Under the pieces are notes generated by a model, which was given only the letters and a program-made list of their open reading frames with translations, had not been told where the DNA came from and made no database searches. Positions 1 to 7,732 of a stretch of 64,000 nt of DNA are shown piece by piece; position 1 is the first letter of the stretch; each line of letters opens with the position of its first letter. A program made the position numbers and the translations under genes. This DNA is from Myxococcota bacterium (GTDB lineage Bacteria; Myxococcota_A; UBA9160; UBA6930): NCBI GenBank assembly GCA_028285625.1, contig JANQOX010000005.1:496001-560000 (forward strand), written 5' to 3'.

Positions 1-800
1 GCGACCTCGCGGTACCGCTGCCCATGGTCGTGATCGCCGAGATGCTGGGCGTCGAGCGCGACCGGCTGGCCGACTTCAAGCACTGGTCGGACATGATCAT
101 CGACATCGCCACCGGGCCGGGCCGCGACGACCGCTTCGCGCCGCGCTACCGCGAGGGCATGATCGCGTTCATCCAGTACCTGAAGGGCATCGCCCAGGAC
201 CGCCGTCGCAACCCGCGCGACGACATCGTCAGCACGATCGTGGCCTCCCAGGACGGCGGGCCGTCGCTCAGCGATCGCGAGGTCGTGCAGTTCGGGCTGC
301 TGCTGCTGGTCGCAGGCAACGAGACCACGACCAACCTGATCGCCAACGGCACCACCGCGTTGCTGGCGCACCCCGAGGCCCAGGCGCGCGTGGCGGCCGA
401 CCCTTCGTGGGTGCCCGCCCTCATCGAAGAGACCCTGCGCTACGACACGCCCGTGCAGGTGGTGTTCCGAAACGCGCTGGCCGACTTCGACATCGCCGGG
501 GGCACCATCCCGAAGGGCGCGATGGTGGCGGCGCTGCTGGGTTCGGCCAATCGCGACGAGCGTCGCTTCGACGATCCCGACCGTTTCGATCTGGATCGCG
601 ACACCAAGGGACACGTGGGCTTCGGCTTCGGGGCGCACTTCTGCCTGGGGGCCTCGTTGGCGCGCCTCGAGGCGACGGCGGCGTTCGAAGCCCTGGCGCC
701 GATGCTGCCCGCGTACGACGGGCCTGCGGTGGCGCCCGAACGGGTGCCCTCTTTCCTGGTGCGCGGTCCCACGCAGCTGCCGCTGCGGCGCGCGGCGTAG
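1..800 (+). CDS. cytochrome P450, C-terminal part (5' end outside window)
   Basis: Heme monooxygenase fragment; the reading frame is open from base 3, so the N-terminal third lies upstream of the window. The visible 260-odd residues hold the P450 core in order: an I-helix oxygen-binding stretch (LLLVAGNETTTNLI), the K-helix ExxR (EETLRYDTP), and the heme-thiolate loop FGFGAHFCLG whose Cys binds the iron. The pattern is that of soluble bacterial class I P450s, which need separate ferredoxin and reductase partners; none is adjacent. Substrate cannot be told. The stop codon TAG forms part of the ribosome-binding site of the next gene, so the two are probably co-transcribed and translationally coupled. 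Confidence 0.93.
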   Translation, partial: DLAVPLPMVVIAEMLGVERDRLADFKHWSDMIIDIATGPGRDDRFAPRYREGMIAFIQYLKGIAQDRRRNPRDDIVSTIVASQDGGPSLSDREVVQFGLLLLVAGNETTTNLIANGTTALLAHPEAQARVAADPSWVPALIEETLRYDTPVQVVFRNALADFDIAGGTIPKGAMVAALLGSANRDERRFDDPDRFDLDRDTKGHVGFGFGAHFCLGASLARLEATAAFEALAPMLPAYDGPAVAPERVPSFLVRGPTQLPLRRAA

Positions 801-803
801 GAG
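799..803 (+). promoter_or_regulatory. Shine-Dalgarno AGGAG overlapping the P450 stop codon
   Basis: AGGAG begins inside the TAG stop of the P450 gene and lies 7 nt before an ATT codon at 811. It is the only good ribosome-binding site near the start of the next reading frame and is the reason for choosing that start. Confidence 0.45.
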
Positions 804-810
804 CGCAACC

Positions 811-1767
811 ATTCGACTGCTGCTTCCGACGGCCAGCCATCTGCCCGAGGGCGCGCTCCTGGGGGCACAGCCGGCACTCGATGGATTGCTCGGCGAGATC
901 GCATCGACGTCTGCCGCGCCGGCGGGGGAGGGCTGGGCCGAGCCGCTGCTGCTGCGCGCGCCTGCGCGTCTGTTCACCGGCGTGATCGGCCCTGCATCGC
1001 CGGGAATTCCGCCGCCGGGCTTTCTCGCGCTGCTCACGGCCGCGGGCTACTGGCGCGGTGCCTGGTTGCGCCGCGCAGTGCGGGGCGCGGCCGGCGGCCA
1101 CGCCGAAGCGGCGTTGCCGATCGAGCCGAAGGTGCCGACCTCAGCCGACTTCGACGAGGCCCACGCGCGCGCGACCGACGCGCTCGACGACGCCGCAGCC
1201 GAAGACGATACGGCGCTCGCCTCCGCCGAAGCCGAACTGCACGATCTGGCCGAGCGCTTCGGCGAAGAGCTCGGCGAACTGCTCGAGGTGGTGGAGCTGC
1301 CGCCCGAGGGCGCCGCCGACCGCGAGGACTTCGCGACCGAGCGGGGCCCCCTCGACGTGGCACTCGCCACACCGAAGCTCGCCGTGCAATCCGACCTGGC
1401 GCGCTGGATCGACGACCTGGCCTCTCCCCCCGACGACCGCTGGCAGGCCGTGGCCGAGGTCGTGGCCGAACGCCAGGACGAGGGTCTGGCGCGTGGGCGC
1501 CAGGTGTTTGATCTGGGCATCTCGCTGCAAGGTCTGCCCGAAGAGGCCTACGCCCTGCTGCTCGACCTGTGGGTGCTCGGCGTCGAGGTGTTGCAGGTGG
1601 CAGCCTGCGCGGCGGCCGCTGCGGCCGCCGCAGGCGACGCCGACGCGGCGCGGCGCTCGGCCCTGGCGCGCGCGGGTCTGGTGCCCTGGCTTGCCGGTCA
1701 GGAGATCGGCCTGCGCGACCCCAGCCTGGACGGCGCGGGCGCCGACGCGTGGCCCTCGCTCGGCTGA
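811..1767 (+). CDS. uncharacterised acidic protein, probable ATT start
   Basis: I do not recognise a family. The frame is open from the P450 stop; the first conventional start is a TTG at 886, but the upstream codons read IRLLLPTASHLPEGALLG, look coding, and follow an AGGAG at correct spacing, so the rare start ATT at 811 (or CTG at 817) is preferred, giving about 318 residues. The middle (roughly residues 100-190) is rich in Ala, Asp and Glu and probably helical; there is a poly-Ala helix near residue 265. No signal peptide or membrane segment is seen. It could be a cytosolic helical protein. Long antisense frames across it are G+C shadows. Confidence 0.55.
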   Translation: MRLLLPTASHLPEGALLGAQPALDGLLGEIASTSAAPAGEGWAEPLLLRAPARLFTGVIGPASPGIPPPGFLALLTAAGYWRGAWLRRAVRGAAGGHAEAALPIEPKVPTSADFDEAHARATDALDDAAAEDDTALASAEAELHDLAERFGEELGELLEVVELPPEGAADREDFATERGPLDVALATPKLAVQSDLARWIDDLASPPDDRWQAVAEVVAERQDEGLARGRQVFDLGISLQGLPEEAYALLLDLWVLGVEVLQVAACAAAAAAAAGDADAARRSALARAGLVPWLAGQEIGLRDPSLDGAGADAWPSLG

Positions 1768-1852
1768 CACCCCCTGGCCCTCCTCGGCGGACGCACGGGG
1801 ACGGCCCGCCGCTTCGCTGCCATGACACCGAAGGGCTACGTTGCGGCCCCCC

Positions 1853-2653
1853 ATGGACCTGATCGTCGCCAAGCTCGGTTTCGGACTGGCCGTGCTGCTG
1901 GCGGGCGCGCTCGGCGCAGCGTTGCCGCTTCGAGCCGGTGGGGCCCCCGACCGCAGGTGGCTCGGCCGGGGAAACGCCCTGGCGGCCGGGATCTTCCTCG
2001 GAGCCGGCCTGGTGCACATGCTGCCCGATGCGCGCGAGGCCTGGGGCGAGCTCGGGTTCGATTACCCCGTGGCCGAGCTGCTCGCGGCGAGCGCGGTCGT
2101 GGCCATGTTGCTCTTCGAGCACGTCCTGATCCCCGAGTCGGCGCACGAAGCCGTGCACGCGCCGCCGGGTGAGGCCTTCGGACACGGCGAAGGCGGCGCG
2201 CCCCGGGGCGTCGGCGCCTATGCCGTCGTCTTCGGTCTGGTGATCCACTCGTTCCTCGCGGGGTTGGCGCTCGGCGCGCAGCCTGCCCTCGGTGGTGCGG
2301 TGGTGATCTTCGCCGCGATCCTGGCGCACAAGACCAGTGCGGGCTTCGCGCTCGGGGTGAGCCTGGTGCGCAACCACGTGGCGCGCAGGCGGGCGCTGGG
2401 GCTGGCGGGGTTGTTCGCCGTCGCGACGCCCGCGGGCATCCTGGTGGGCGCGGTGGTCGACGACGCCCTCGACGGACCGACCCGCGTGGCCTTCGAGGCC
2501 ACCTTCCTGGGCCTGGCCGCGGGCACCTTCGCCTACGTCGCCACGCTCGACATCCTGCGCGACGAGTTCCACGGCCCGGGCAGCCGTCTGGGCAAGTGGG
2601 CCCTGGTGGCGGCGGGGACCGCCGCGATGGCCCTGCTCGCGCTGGTCGTCTGA
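1853..2653 (+). CDS. ZIP family metal transporter
   Basis: Inner-membrane permease of the ZIP (zinc/iron) family, about 266 residues with some eight hydrophobic helices. The family hallmarks are visible: TM4 with HSFLAGLALG and TM5 with AILAHKTSAGFALG, whose His residues form the metal site, and a short His-containing loop (FGHGEGG) between helices 3 and 4 that often binds zinc. Helix 2 carries an additional HMLPDA motif typical of this group. ATG 1853 is chosen over an in-frame TTG at 1841. It would import divalent metal into the cytoplasm; specificity (Zn, Fe or Mn) cannot be read from sequence. No metal regulator is adjacent. Confidence 0.88.
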   Translation: MDLIVAKLGFGLAVLLAGALGAALPLRAGGAPDRRWLGRGNALAAGIFLGAGLVHMLPDAREAWGELGFDYPVAELLAASAVVAMLLFEHVLIPESAHEAVHAPPGEAFGHGEGGAPRGVGAYAVVFGLVIHSFLAGLALGAQPALGGAVVIFAAILAHKTSAGFALGVSLVRNHVARRRALGLAGLFAVATPAGILVGAVVDDALDGPTRVAFEATFLGLAAGTFAYVATLDILRDEFHGPGSRLGKWALVAAGTAAMALLALVV

Positions 2654-2737
2654 GCCGGGCTAGCCGGGTCCGTCTGCCGAGGGACAGGCCCGAGCCTCCG
2701 GGCCGGGCTAGGCTGGCCCGATCCTGGAGACCCGACC

Positions 2738-3922
2738 ATGCCCGACGATCGCGCTGCTGTCTTCGACGCCGACAACCACTACTACGAGGCCCTCGACGCC
2801 TTCACGCGGCACCTCGATCCGAAGCTCGGCCCGCGCGTGGTGCAGTGGGCCGACATCGGCGGGCGCAAGTACCACGTCGTCGCTGGCAAGGTGAGCCGCG
2901 CCGTCACCAACCCGACCTTCGACCCCATCGCCAAGCCCGGGTCGCTCTTCCACTACCTGCGCGGCAACCCCGAAGACACCAACCCGCTGGAGAAGCTGCG
3001 CGAGCGCGAGCCCATCCCCGCGGCCTACCGTGACCCCGACGCGCGCATCGAGGTGATGGACCGCCAGGGTCTCGAAGGCATGTGGCTCTTCCCCACCCTC
3101 GGCGTGCTCTACGAAGAGCTGCTCAAGCACGATCCCGAGGCCGTGACCCTGGCGTTCACCGCCTTCAACCGCTGGCTCGACGAAGACTGGGGCTTCGCGT
3201 ACAAGGGCCGCATCTTCGGCGCGCCCTACCTGTCGCTCTGCGACGTCGATTGGGCCTGCAAAGAGCTCGACTGGGCGCTCGGGCGTGGCGCGCGCGTGGT
3301 GGTGATGCGGCCCGCGGCGGTCTTCACGCGAGAGGGTCCGCTCTCGCCCGGCCACGAGGCCTTCGACCCGTTCTGGGCGCGGGTGCAGGAGGCCGGGGTC
3401 ACCGTGGCGGTGCATGCCGGCGACAGCGGCTACACCACCCACGGCTACGCCCGCGACGGCTTCGGCGCGAGCTTCGGCGAGGGCATGGGCCGCCCCTCGC
3501 TCAAGATGTTCAACATCGAGCGCGCAGCCTACGACTTCCTGATCAGCCTGGTGTTCGATCGGCTCTTCGAGCGATTTCCCGGCGTGCGGCTGGCATCGGT
3601 GGAGAACGGCTCGCAGTTCTTGCCGGATCTCTTCCGCAAGCTCGAGTCGTCCGGCAAGCGCGACCGCCACTGGTACCGCGAGGACCCGTCCGAGACCTTT
3701 CGCCGCAACGTCTGGATCAACCCGTTCTGGGAGGACGACGTGGACGAGGTGGTGTCTCTGATGGGCCCCGAGCGCGTGATCTTCGGCTCCGACTGGCCGC
3801 ACATCGAGGGCCTGCCCGAGCCGCGCGACTTCGAGGCCGAGGTTGCGCGCTACGACGCCCCGGCGCGCGCGCAGATCCTGCACGACAACACGCGCGGGCT
3901 GACCGATCTTCGGCCGGGCTAG
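2738..3922 (+). CDS. metal-dependent amidohydrolase (amidohydro_2 family)
   Basis: TIM-barrel hydrolase or decarboxylase of the amidohydrolase_2 superfamily, 394 residues. It begins with the DADNHYYE variant of the strand-1 metal motif and ends with FGSDWPHIEG, carrying the strand-8 Asp. Related proteins include aminocarboxymuconate-semialdehyde decarboxylase-like enzymes that act on aromatic ring-cleavage products, so catabolism is a reasonable but unproven role. The gene is a paralogue of the one at 4721-5899, with the same residue order through the N-terminal EALDAFTRHLDP and EAEDAFIRHVDP blocks. A TetR gene lies between them in the opposite orientation, converging on this gene. Confidence 0.87.
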   Translation: MPDDRAAVFDADNHYYEALDAFTRHLDPKLGPRVVQWADIGGRKYHVVAGKVSRAVTNPTFDPIAKPGSLFHYLRGNPEDTNPLEKLREREPIPAAYRDPDARIEVMDRQGLEGMWLFPTLGVLYEELLKHDPEAVTLAFTAFNRWLDEDWGFAYKGRIFGAPYLSLCDVDWACKELDWALGRGARVVVMRPAAVFTREGPLSPGHEAFDPFWARVQEAGVTVAVHAGDSGYTTHGYARDGFGASFGEGMGRPSLKMFNIERAAYDFLISLVFDRLFERFPGVRLASVENGSQFLPDLFRKLESSGKRDRHWYREDPSETFRRNVWINPFWEDDVDEVVSLMGPERVIFGSDWPHIEGLPEPRDFEAEVARYDAPARAQILHDNTRGLTDLRPG

Positions 3923-3977
3923 CCGCGGCGACCGGGCGGACGACTAGACGCGCCAGGCGTCGAGGTCTTCGAGCCCG

Positions 3978-4610
3978 CTATTCCCGAACGGCATCGAGTG
4001 TGAAGCGCACGACGGCGTCGATGATCTCGGGGCGGTCCGGGAATCCCGGCTCGCGGCGGTAGGCCCGGCCGCTGTAGTCGCTCTGCAGCTGGCAGATCAC
4101 GTCGGCCACGGCCGGCACGTCGAGGTCGCGGCGGAAGGCGCCCGCTTCGATGCCTCGGCGAAGCAGGTCGGCGACCAGGTCGCGGTGGGGTTGCACGCGG
4201 TCGCCGCTGGCGCCGCGCATGCGCTCCAGCGCCAGGCCCGGCTCGCCACGCAGCAGTGCCGGGAGCAGCGGGTGGGTGCGGCAGAAGTCGACCGAGCGGC
4301 GCAGCATGCCTTCCAGCGCCGCGGCGGGACCTTCGTCCTGCCGGGGCAGCATCGCGCGCACCCAGTCGCGGACGACGTCTTCGAGCACGACCTCGAACAG
4401 GTGCTCCTTGTTGCGGAAGAACTGGTAGAGGAGCCCGTTGCTCACCCCGGCCCGGCGGGCGATCTCGCCCACGGTGGCGCCGGCGAAGCCCAGCTCGCCG
4501 AAGCAGGCCCGGGCCGCCTCGAGGATCAGCTGGCGGCGCCGGCCGCTGGCCTCTTGGCGCGGGCCCAGCGATTCCTCAGGGATCTCAGTGGTTTGGGTGG
4601 TCTGGGGCAT
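3978..4610 (-). CDS. TetR family transcriptional regulator
   Basis: One-component repressor of 210 residues. An N-terminal TetR helix-turn-helix is clear at about residues 25-70 (ILEAARACFGELGFAGATV, then RRAGVSNGLLYQFFRNKEHL); the C-terminal ligand domain is divergent as usual. It is divergent from the amidohydrolase at 4721 and convergent with the one at 2738, so both paralogues are the likely targets. The intergenic region to the right contains inverted repeats suitable as its operator. Its inducer is probably a substrate or product of the amidohydrolases (inference). Confidence 0.92.
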   Translation of the reverse strand: MPQTTQTTEIPEESLGPRQEASGRRRQLILEAARACFGELGFAGATVGEIARRAGVSNGLLYQFFRNKEHLFEVVLEDVVRDWVRAMLPRQDEGPAAALEGMLRRSVDFCRTHPLLPALLRGEPGLALERMRGASGDRVQPHRDLVADLLRRGIEAGAFRRDLDVPAVADVICQLQSDYSGRAYRREPGFPDRPEIIDAVVRFTLDAVRE

Positions 4611-4612
4611 CG

Positions 4613-4667
4613 GAATGAACAGATCCTATCAGATATTCATTGAAAATAGTCTTAGAATCGTTCATTC
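4613..4667. promoter_or_regulatory. divergent AT-rich promoter with TetR-type inverted repeats
   Basis: The region between the TetR gene and the second amidohydrolase is markedly AT-rich for this genome. It holds gaatgaac at 4613-4620 and its exact complement gttcattc at 4660-4667, plus a compact dyad agaat-cgttc-attct at 4654-4668. Such 15-bp dyads are typical TetR operators. Autoregulation plus control of the downstream amidohydrolase is inferred. Confidence 0.5.
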
Positions 4668-4720
4668 TGTTCGTGCCGGGACCGCAGCATCCCTGCGGCC
4701 CGGACCCACCGGAGGACCCC

Positions 4721-5899
4721 ATGGCCCAGCTCCCGTTCGCCGCGTTCGATGCCGACCACCACTACTACGAGGCCGAGGACGCGTTCATCCGCCACGTCGA
4801 TCCGCGCATGCAGAAGCGCTGCATGCAGTGGGCGACCATCGACGGCCGCAAGCGCCTGCTCGTCGGCGGCAAGATCAACCGCTTCATTCCGAACCCCACC
4901 TTCGACCCGGTGGCGAAGCCCGGCATTCTCGACGCCTTCTTCCGGGGCAAGAACCCCGACGGCAAGAGCATCGCCAAGCTGTTCGGCGAACTCGATCCGA
5001 TCCACCCGGCCTACCGCGACCGCGATGCGCGGCTGACCCAGCTCGACGAGCAGGGACTCGAGGGCGCGTTCCTGTTTCCGACCCTCGCCGTCGGCATGGA
5101 AGAGTCGTTGAAGGACGACGTCGAGGCGCTCTGCGCCGCGTTTCGCGGCTTCAACCGCTGGATGCTCGAGGACTGGGGCTTCGCCTATCGCGACCGTCTG
5201 TTCGCAGCGCCCTACATCCCCCTGGCCGACCCGGACTGGGCGGTGGAAGAGCTCGAGTGGGCGCTCGCCAACGGGGCGCGCATGGTGTCGATGACGCCGG
5301 GGCCGGTGCGTGGGGCCAAGCACGGCTCGCCGGGTGCGAGCGTGTACGACCCCTTCTGGGCACGCATGGCCGAGGCGGGCATCGCCCTGGGCATCCACTC
5401 CGGGGACGCGGGCTACAACAAGTTTGCCGACGAGTACGGCTCGGGGGGAGACTTCCGAGCCTTCGCGTTCGACGGCCTTCGCACCGCACTATCGGCGGCG
5501 CCGGTGGCCGACAAGCTCGCGGCGATGATCTGCCACGGGGCGCTGTCGCGGCACCCGGGCCTGCGCATCGCCACCATAGAATGCGGCAGCAACTGGGTGC
5601 GGCCGCTGCTCGAGCGGCTGAAGAAGGCCTACGGCCAGATGCCCATGGGCTTCGAGCACGACCCGGTGGAGCAGTTCCGCCGGCAGGTCTGGGTCGCCCC
5701 CTACTACGAGGACGACCTCGAGGGGCTGCGGGCCGACCTCGGCGCCGAGCACATCCTGTTCGGCAGCGACTACCCCCATGCCGAGGGGCTGGCCGTGCCC
5801 ACGGACTTCATCCACGACTGCAAAGGCTACGACGAGGACGAGATCCGGCTGGTGATGCACGACAACGCCCGCAGCTTGCTCGCGCCCGCGCGCCCTTGA
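4721..5899 (+). CDS. metal-dependent amidohydrolase (amidohydro_2 family), paralogue
   Basis: Second amidohydrolase_2 family member, 392 residues, starting at ATG 4721 after the ribosome site GGAGG at 4711; the frame extends further upstream but only into the promoter. It shares the motif order of the 2738 gene: DADHHYYEAEDAF at the N-terminus, a central IHSGDAGYNK block with the metal-ligand His, and FGSDYPHAEG near the end. Expected to be a cytosolic Zn-dependent hydrolase or decarboxylase acting on a carboxylated substrate. Divergently arranged with TetR, so it is probably the directly repressed target. Its stop codon lies within a 23-bp tandem repeat. Confidence 0.88.
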   Translation: MAQLPFAAFDADHHYYEAEDAFIRHVDPRMQKRCMQWATIDGRKRLLVGGKINRFIPNPTFDPVAKPGILDAFFRGKNPDGKSIAKLFGELDPIHPAYRDRDARLTQLDEQGLEGAFLFPTLAVGMEESLKDDVEALCAAFRGFNRWMLEDWGFAYRDRLFAAPYIPLADPDWAVEELEWALANGARMVSMTPGPVRGAKHGSPGASVYDPFWARMAEAGIALGIHSGDAGYNKFADEYGSGGDFRAFAFDGLRTALSAAPVADKLAAMICHGALSRHPGLRIATIECGSNWVRPLLERLKKAYGQMPMGFEHDPVEQFRRQVWVAPYYEDDLEGLRADLGAEHILFGSDYPHAEGLAVPTDFIHDCKGYDEDEIRLVMHDNARSLLAPARP

Positions 5900-5945
5900 G
5901 GGTCGCGCCCGCGCGCCCTTGAGGGTCGCGCCCGCGCGGCCCTGA
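5881..5945. repeat. 23-bp tandem repeat, about 2.8 copies, spanning a stop codon
   Basis: Units begin at 5881, 5904 and 5927; the first two are identical over 23 bp and the third is partial with one change. The repeated block contains the last codons (Ala-Arg-Pro) and the TGA stop of the amidohydrolase, so the extra copies lie downstream of the functional stop. The origin looks like recent slippage or duplication. Two other stop codons in this window carry comparable repeats (26983-27057 and 39541-39609). Confidence 0.85.
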
Positions 5946-6056
5946 GGCCCGCGCTCGAGGCGCCTGGGCCTTGCCGGGGCCCTGGGCGCCGGGCCGCGGA
6001 CCGGCCTCGCCGTGGTACCCTGGTCCGGCTCCGGTGGCCCCGGAGCTGGAGCTGCC

Positions 6057-7313
6057 ATGACCCACGCTGAGCCCGTTCGCCGTTCGTCCGCGTTCTCCCT
6101 GCTGCTGGCCCTCGCCCTCTTCGCGGTGCCGCAGGCCCTGTCCACCCAAGCCCGTGCGGGCGTCACGTGCGAGCAGCGCGCCGACTACATCGAGCGCCTC
6201 GAGACCCTGCTCGACCGCAAGGGCGGCGCGCGCGCCAAGATCGAACGCAAGCTCGATCGCGTGGCCTGGAAGCAGGCCAGCCAGTGCGTGCACATGAACC
6301 AGGTGCAGGTGCTGGGGACGCACAACAGCTACCACATCGAGCCCATCCAGCAGCTGATCGACATCTACATCGGTTTCGACCCCTCGGCGCCCGAGTTGCA
6401 GTACACGCATCGGACGCTCACCGAGCAGCTCGAAGACCTGGGCATCCGCCAGTTCGAGCTCGACGTGTTCCACGACCCCGACGGGGGGCGCTATTCGGAG
6501 CCCTTTGGTCTGAAGATCGAGCTGAACGATCAGAACGCGCGGGACCCGGGCTTCGATCCGCCGGGCATGAAGGTGCAGCACATCCAGGAGATCGACTGGA
6601 AGACGCGCTGCTACCTGCTGGTGGACTGCCTGGCCGAGATCAAGGCCTTCTCCGACGCGAACCCGAAGCACCTGCCCATTGCGATCATGATCGAGGTGAA
6701 GGACGACGCCTTTCCCGACCCGGGGCTCGGCTTCGTACAGGCGCTTCCGTTCGATGCCGAGGCGTTCGACCTGCTCGACGCCGAGATCCGCTCGGTGTTT
6801 CCCGAGTCGCAGATGATCACCCCCGACCAGGTGCGGGGTGACTTCGCGACCCTCGAAGAGGCGGTGCTCACGCGGGGCTGGCCCACGCTCGGCAAGGCGC
6901 GGGGCCGCGTGGTCTTCTTGATGGACAACCGCGGCAAGCGCGACATCTATCTAGACGGCCATCCGTCGCTGGCAGGGCGGGTGCTCTTCACCGACGCGCG
7001 CCCGGGCGAGGACGATGCCGCGTTCGTGAAGCAGAACGGGTCGGTCGGCAACGAGGCGAACATCGCCGACCTGGTGGGTCGCGGTTACCTCGTGCGCACG
7101 CGGGCCGACGCCGGAACCATCGAGTCTCGAAACGACGACTTCACCACGGCCGATGCCGCCCTGGTGAGCGGGGCGCAGTACGTGAGCAGCGACTACCCCG
7201 AGCCCGATCCGCGCTTCTCGCCATACTTCGTCGAGATTCCGGATGGCATGCCCGGCCGCTGCAACCCGATCAACGCTCCGCGGGGCTGCCGCAACGGCGC
7301 GCTCGAACGCTGA
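6057..7313 (+). CDS. secreted PI-PLC-like phosphodiesterase (PI-PLC-C1 family)
   Basis: Exported phosphodiesterase of the Ca2+-dependent phosphoinositide phospholipase C1 family, 418 residues. Residues 1-35 form a Sec signal peptide (hydrophobic stretch SLLLALALFAVPQ, Ala-rich cleavage site). The catalytic core has VLGTHNSYH around His89 and QFELDVFHDPDGG near residue 135, the TIM-barrel metal and general-acid segments of the family; later, SSDYPEPDPRF near the end is also characteristic. ATG 6057 follows GGAG. The likely substrate is a glycerophospholipid or inositol-phosphate head group outside the cytoplasm. No partner gene is apparent. Confidence 0.82.
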   Translation: MTHAEPVRRSSAFSLLLALALFAVPQALSTQARAGVTCEQRADYIERLETLLDRKGGARAKIERKLDRVAWKQASQCVHMNQVQVLGTHNSYHIEPIQQLIDIYIGFDPSAPELQYTHRTLTEQLEDLGIRQFELDVFHDPDGGRYSEPFGLKIELNDQNARDPGFDPPGMKVQHIQEIDWKTRCYLLVDCLAEIKAFSDANPKHLPIAIMIEVKDDAFPDPGLGFVQALPFDAEAFDLLDAEIRSVFPESQMITPDQVRGDFATLEEAVLTRGWPTLGKARGRVVFLMDNRGKRDIYLDGHPSLAGRVLFTDARPGEDDAAFVKQNGSVGNEANIADLVGRGYLVRTRADAGTIESRNDDFTTADAALVSGAQYVSSDYPEPDPRFSPYFVEIPDGMPGRCNPINAPRGCRNGALER

Positions 7314-7357
7314 GAGCGCGCCGCGCCGAGGGCCGGCCGTCGCGGTATCGTCCCGCC

Positions 7358-7723
7358 ATGCCTCGCAAGACCCCGCTCGAACGCGTCCGCGCGATCATCG
7401 CGCAGTGGCCCGAGACCGATGAGCGGCTCAGCCACGGGTCGCCCACCTGGTGGGGCGGCAAGAAGACGTTCGCGACCTATCACACCGGGACCTACGACGA
7501 GGGCCGACCCGCCGTGTGGCTGAAGGCCGCCCCCGGCCTGCAGGAGGCGCTGGTCGAGGCCGACCCCGACCGCTTCTACCGGCCCAAGTACGTGGGCCCG
7601 AGCGGCTGGGTGGGTGTGCGGCTCGACAAGCGGCCCGACTGGGGCGTGGTCGAAGGGCTGCTGCTCGAGGGCTACCGGCTGGTGGCGCCCAAACGAGCGT
7701 TGAAGCAGCTCGACGGCGACTGA
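7358..7723 (+). CDS. MmcQ/YjbR-type small protein
   Basis: 121-residue protein of the MmcQ/YjbR (DUF419) family, recognised from the N-terminal helix followed by LSHGSPTWWGGKKTFATYH, a WLKA strand, and the C-terminal VGVRLD...LLLEGYRLVAPKR block. The fold is a double-wing CyaY-like domain; a DNA-binding role is suggested for the family but the biochemical function is unknown. It is spaced 44 nt after the phospholipase and 9 nt before the next gene, so it is probably co-transcribed with the oxidoreductase downstream. Confidence 0.82.
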   Translation: MPRKTPLERVRAIIAQWPETDERLSHGSPTWWGGKKTFATYHTGTYDEGRPAVWLKAAPGLQEALVEADPDRFYRPKYVGPSGWVGVRLDKRPDWGVVEGLLLEGYRLVAPKRALKQLDGD

Positions 7724-7732
7724 GGGAGGCGC

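Noticed and set aside
1034..2572. A 512-codon minus-strand frame
   Set aside because: Antisense to the acidic protein and the ZIP transporter, both with sensible composition; the frame is extremely Arg/Pro-rich.
3947..3961. Hairpin GACGC-GCCAG-GCGTC between the first amidohydrolase and the TetR gene as a terminator
   Set aside because: Only five base pairs, no T tract, and readily expected by chance at this G+C.
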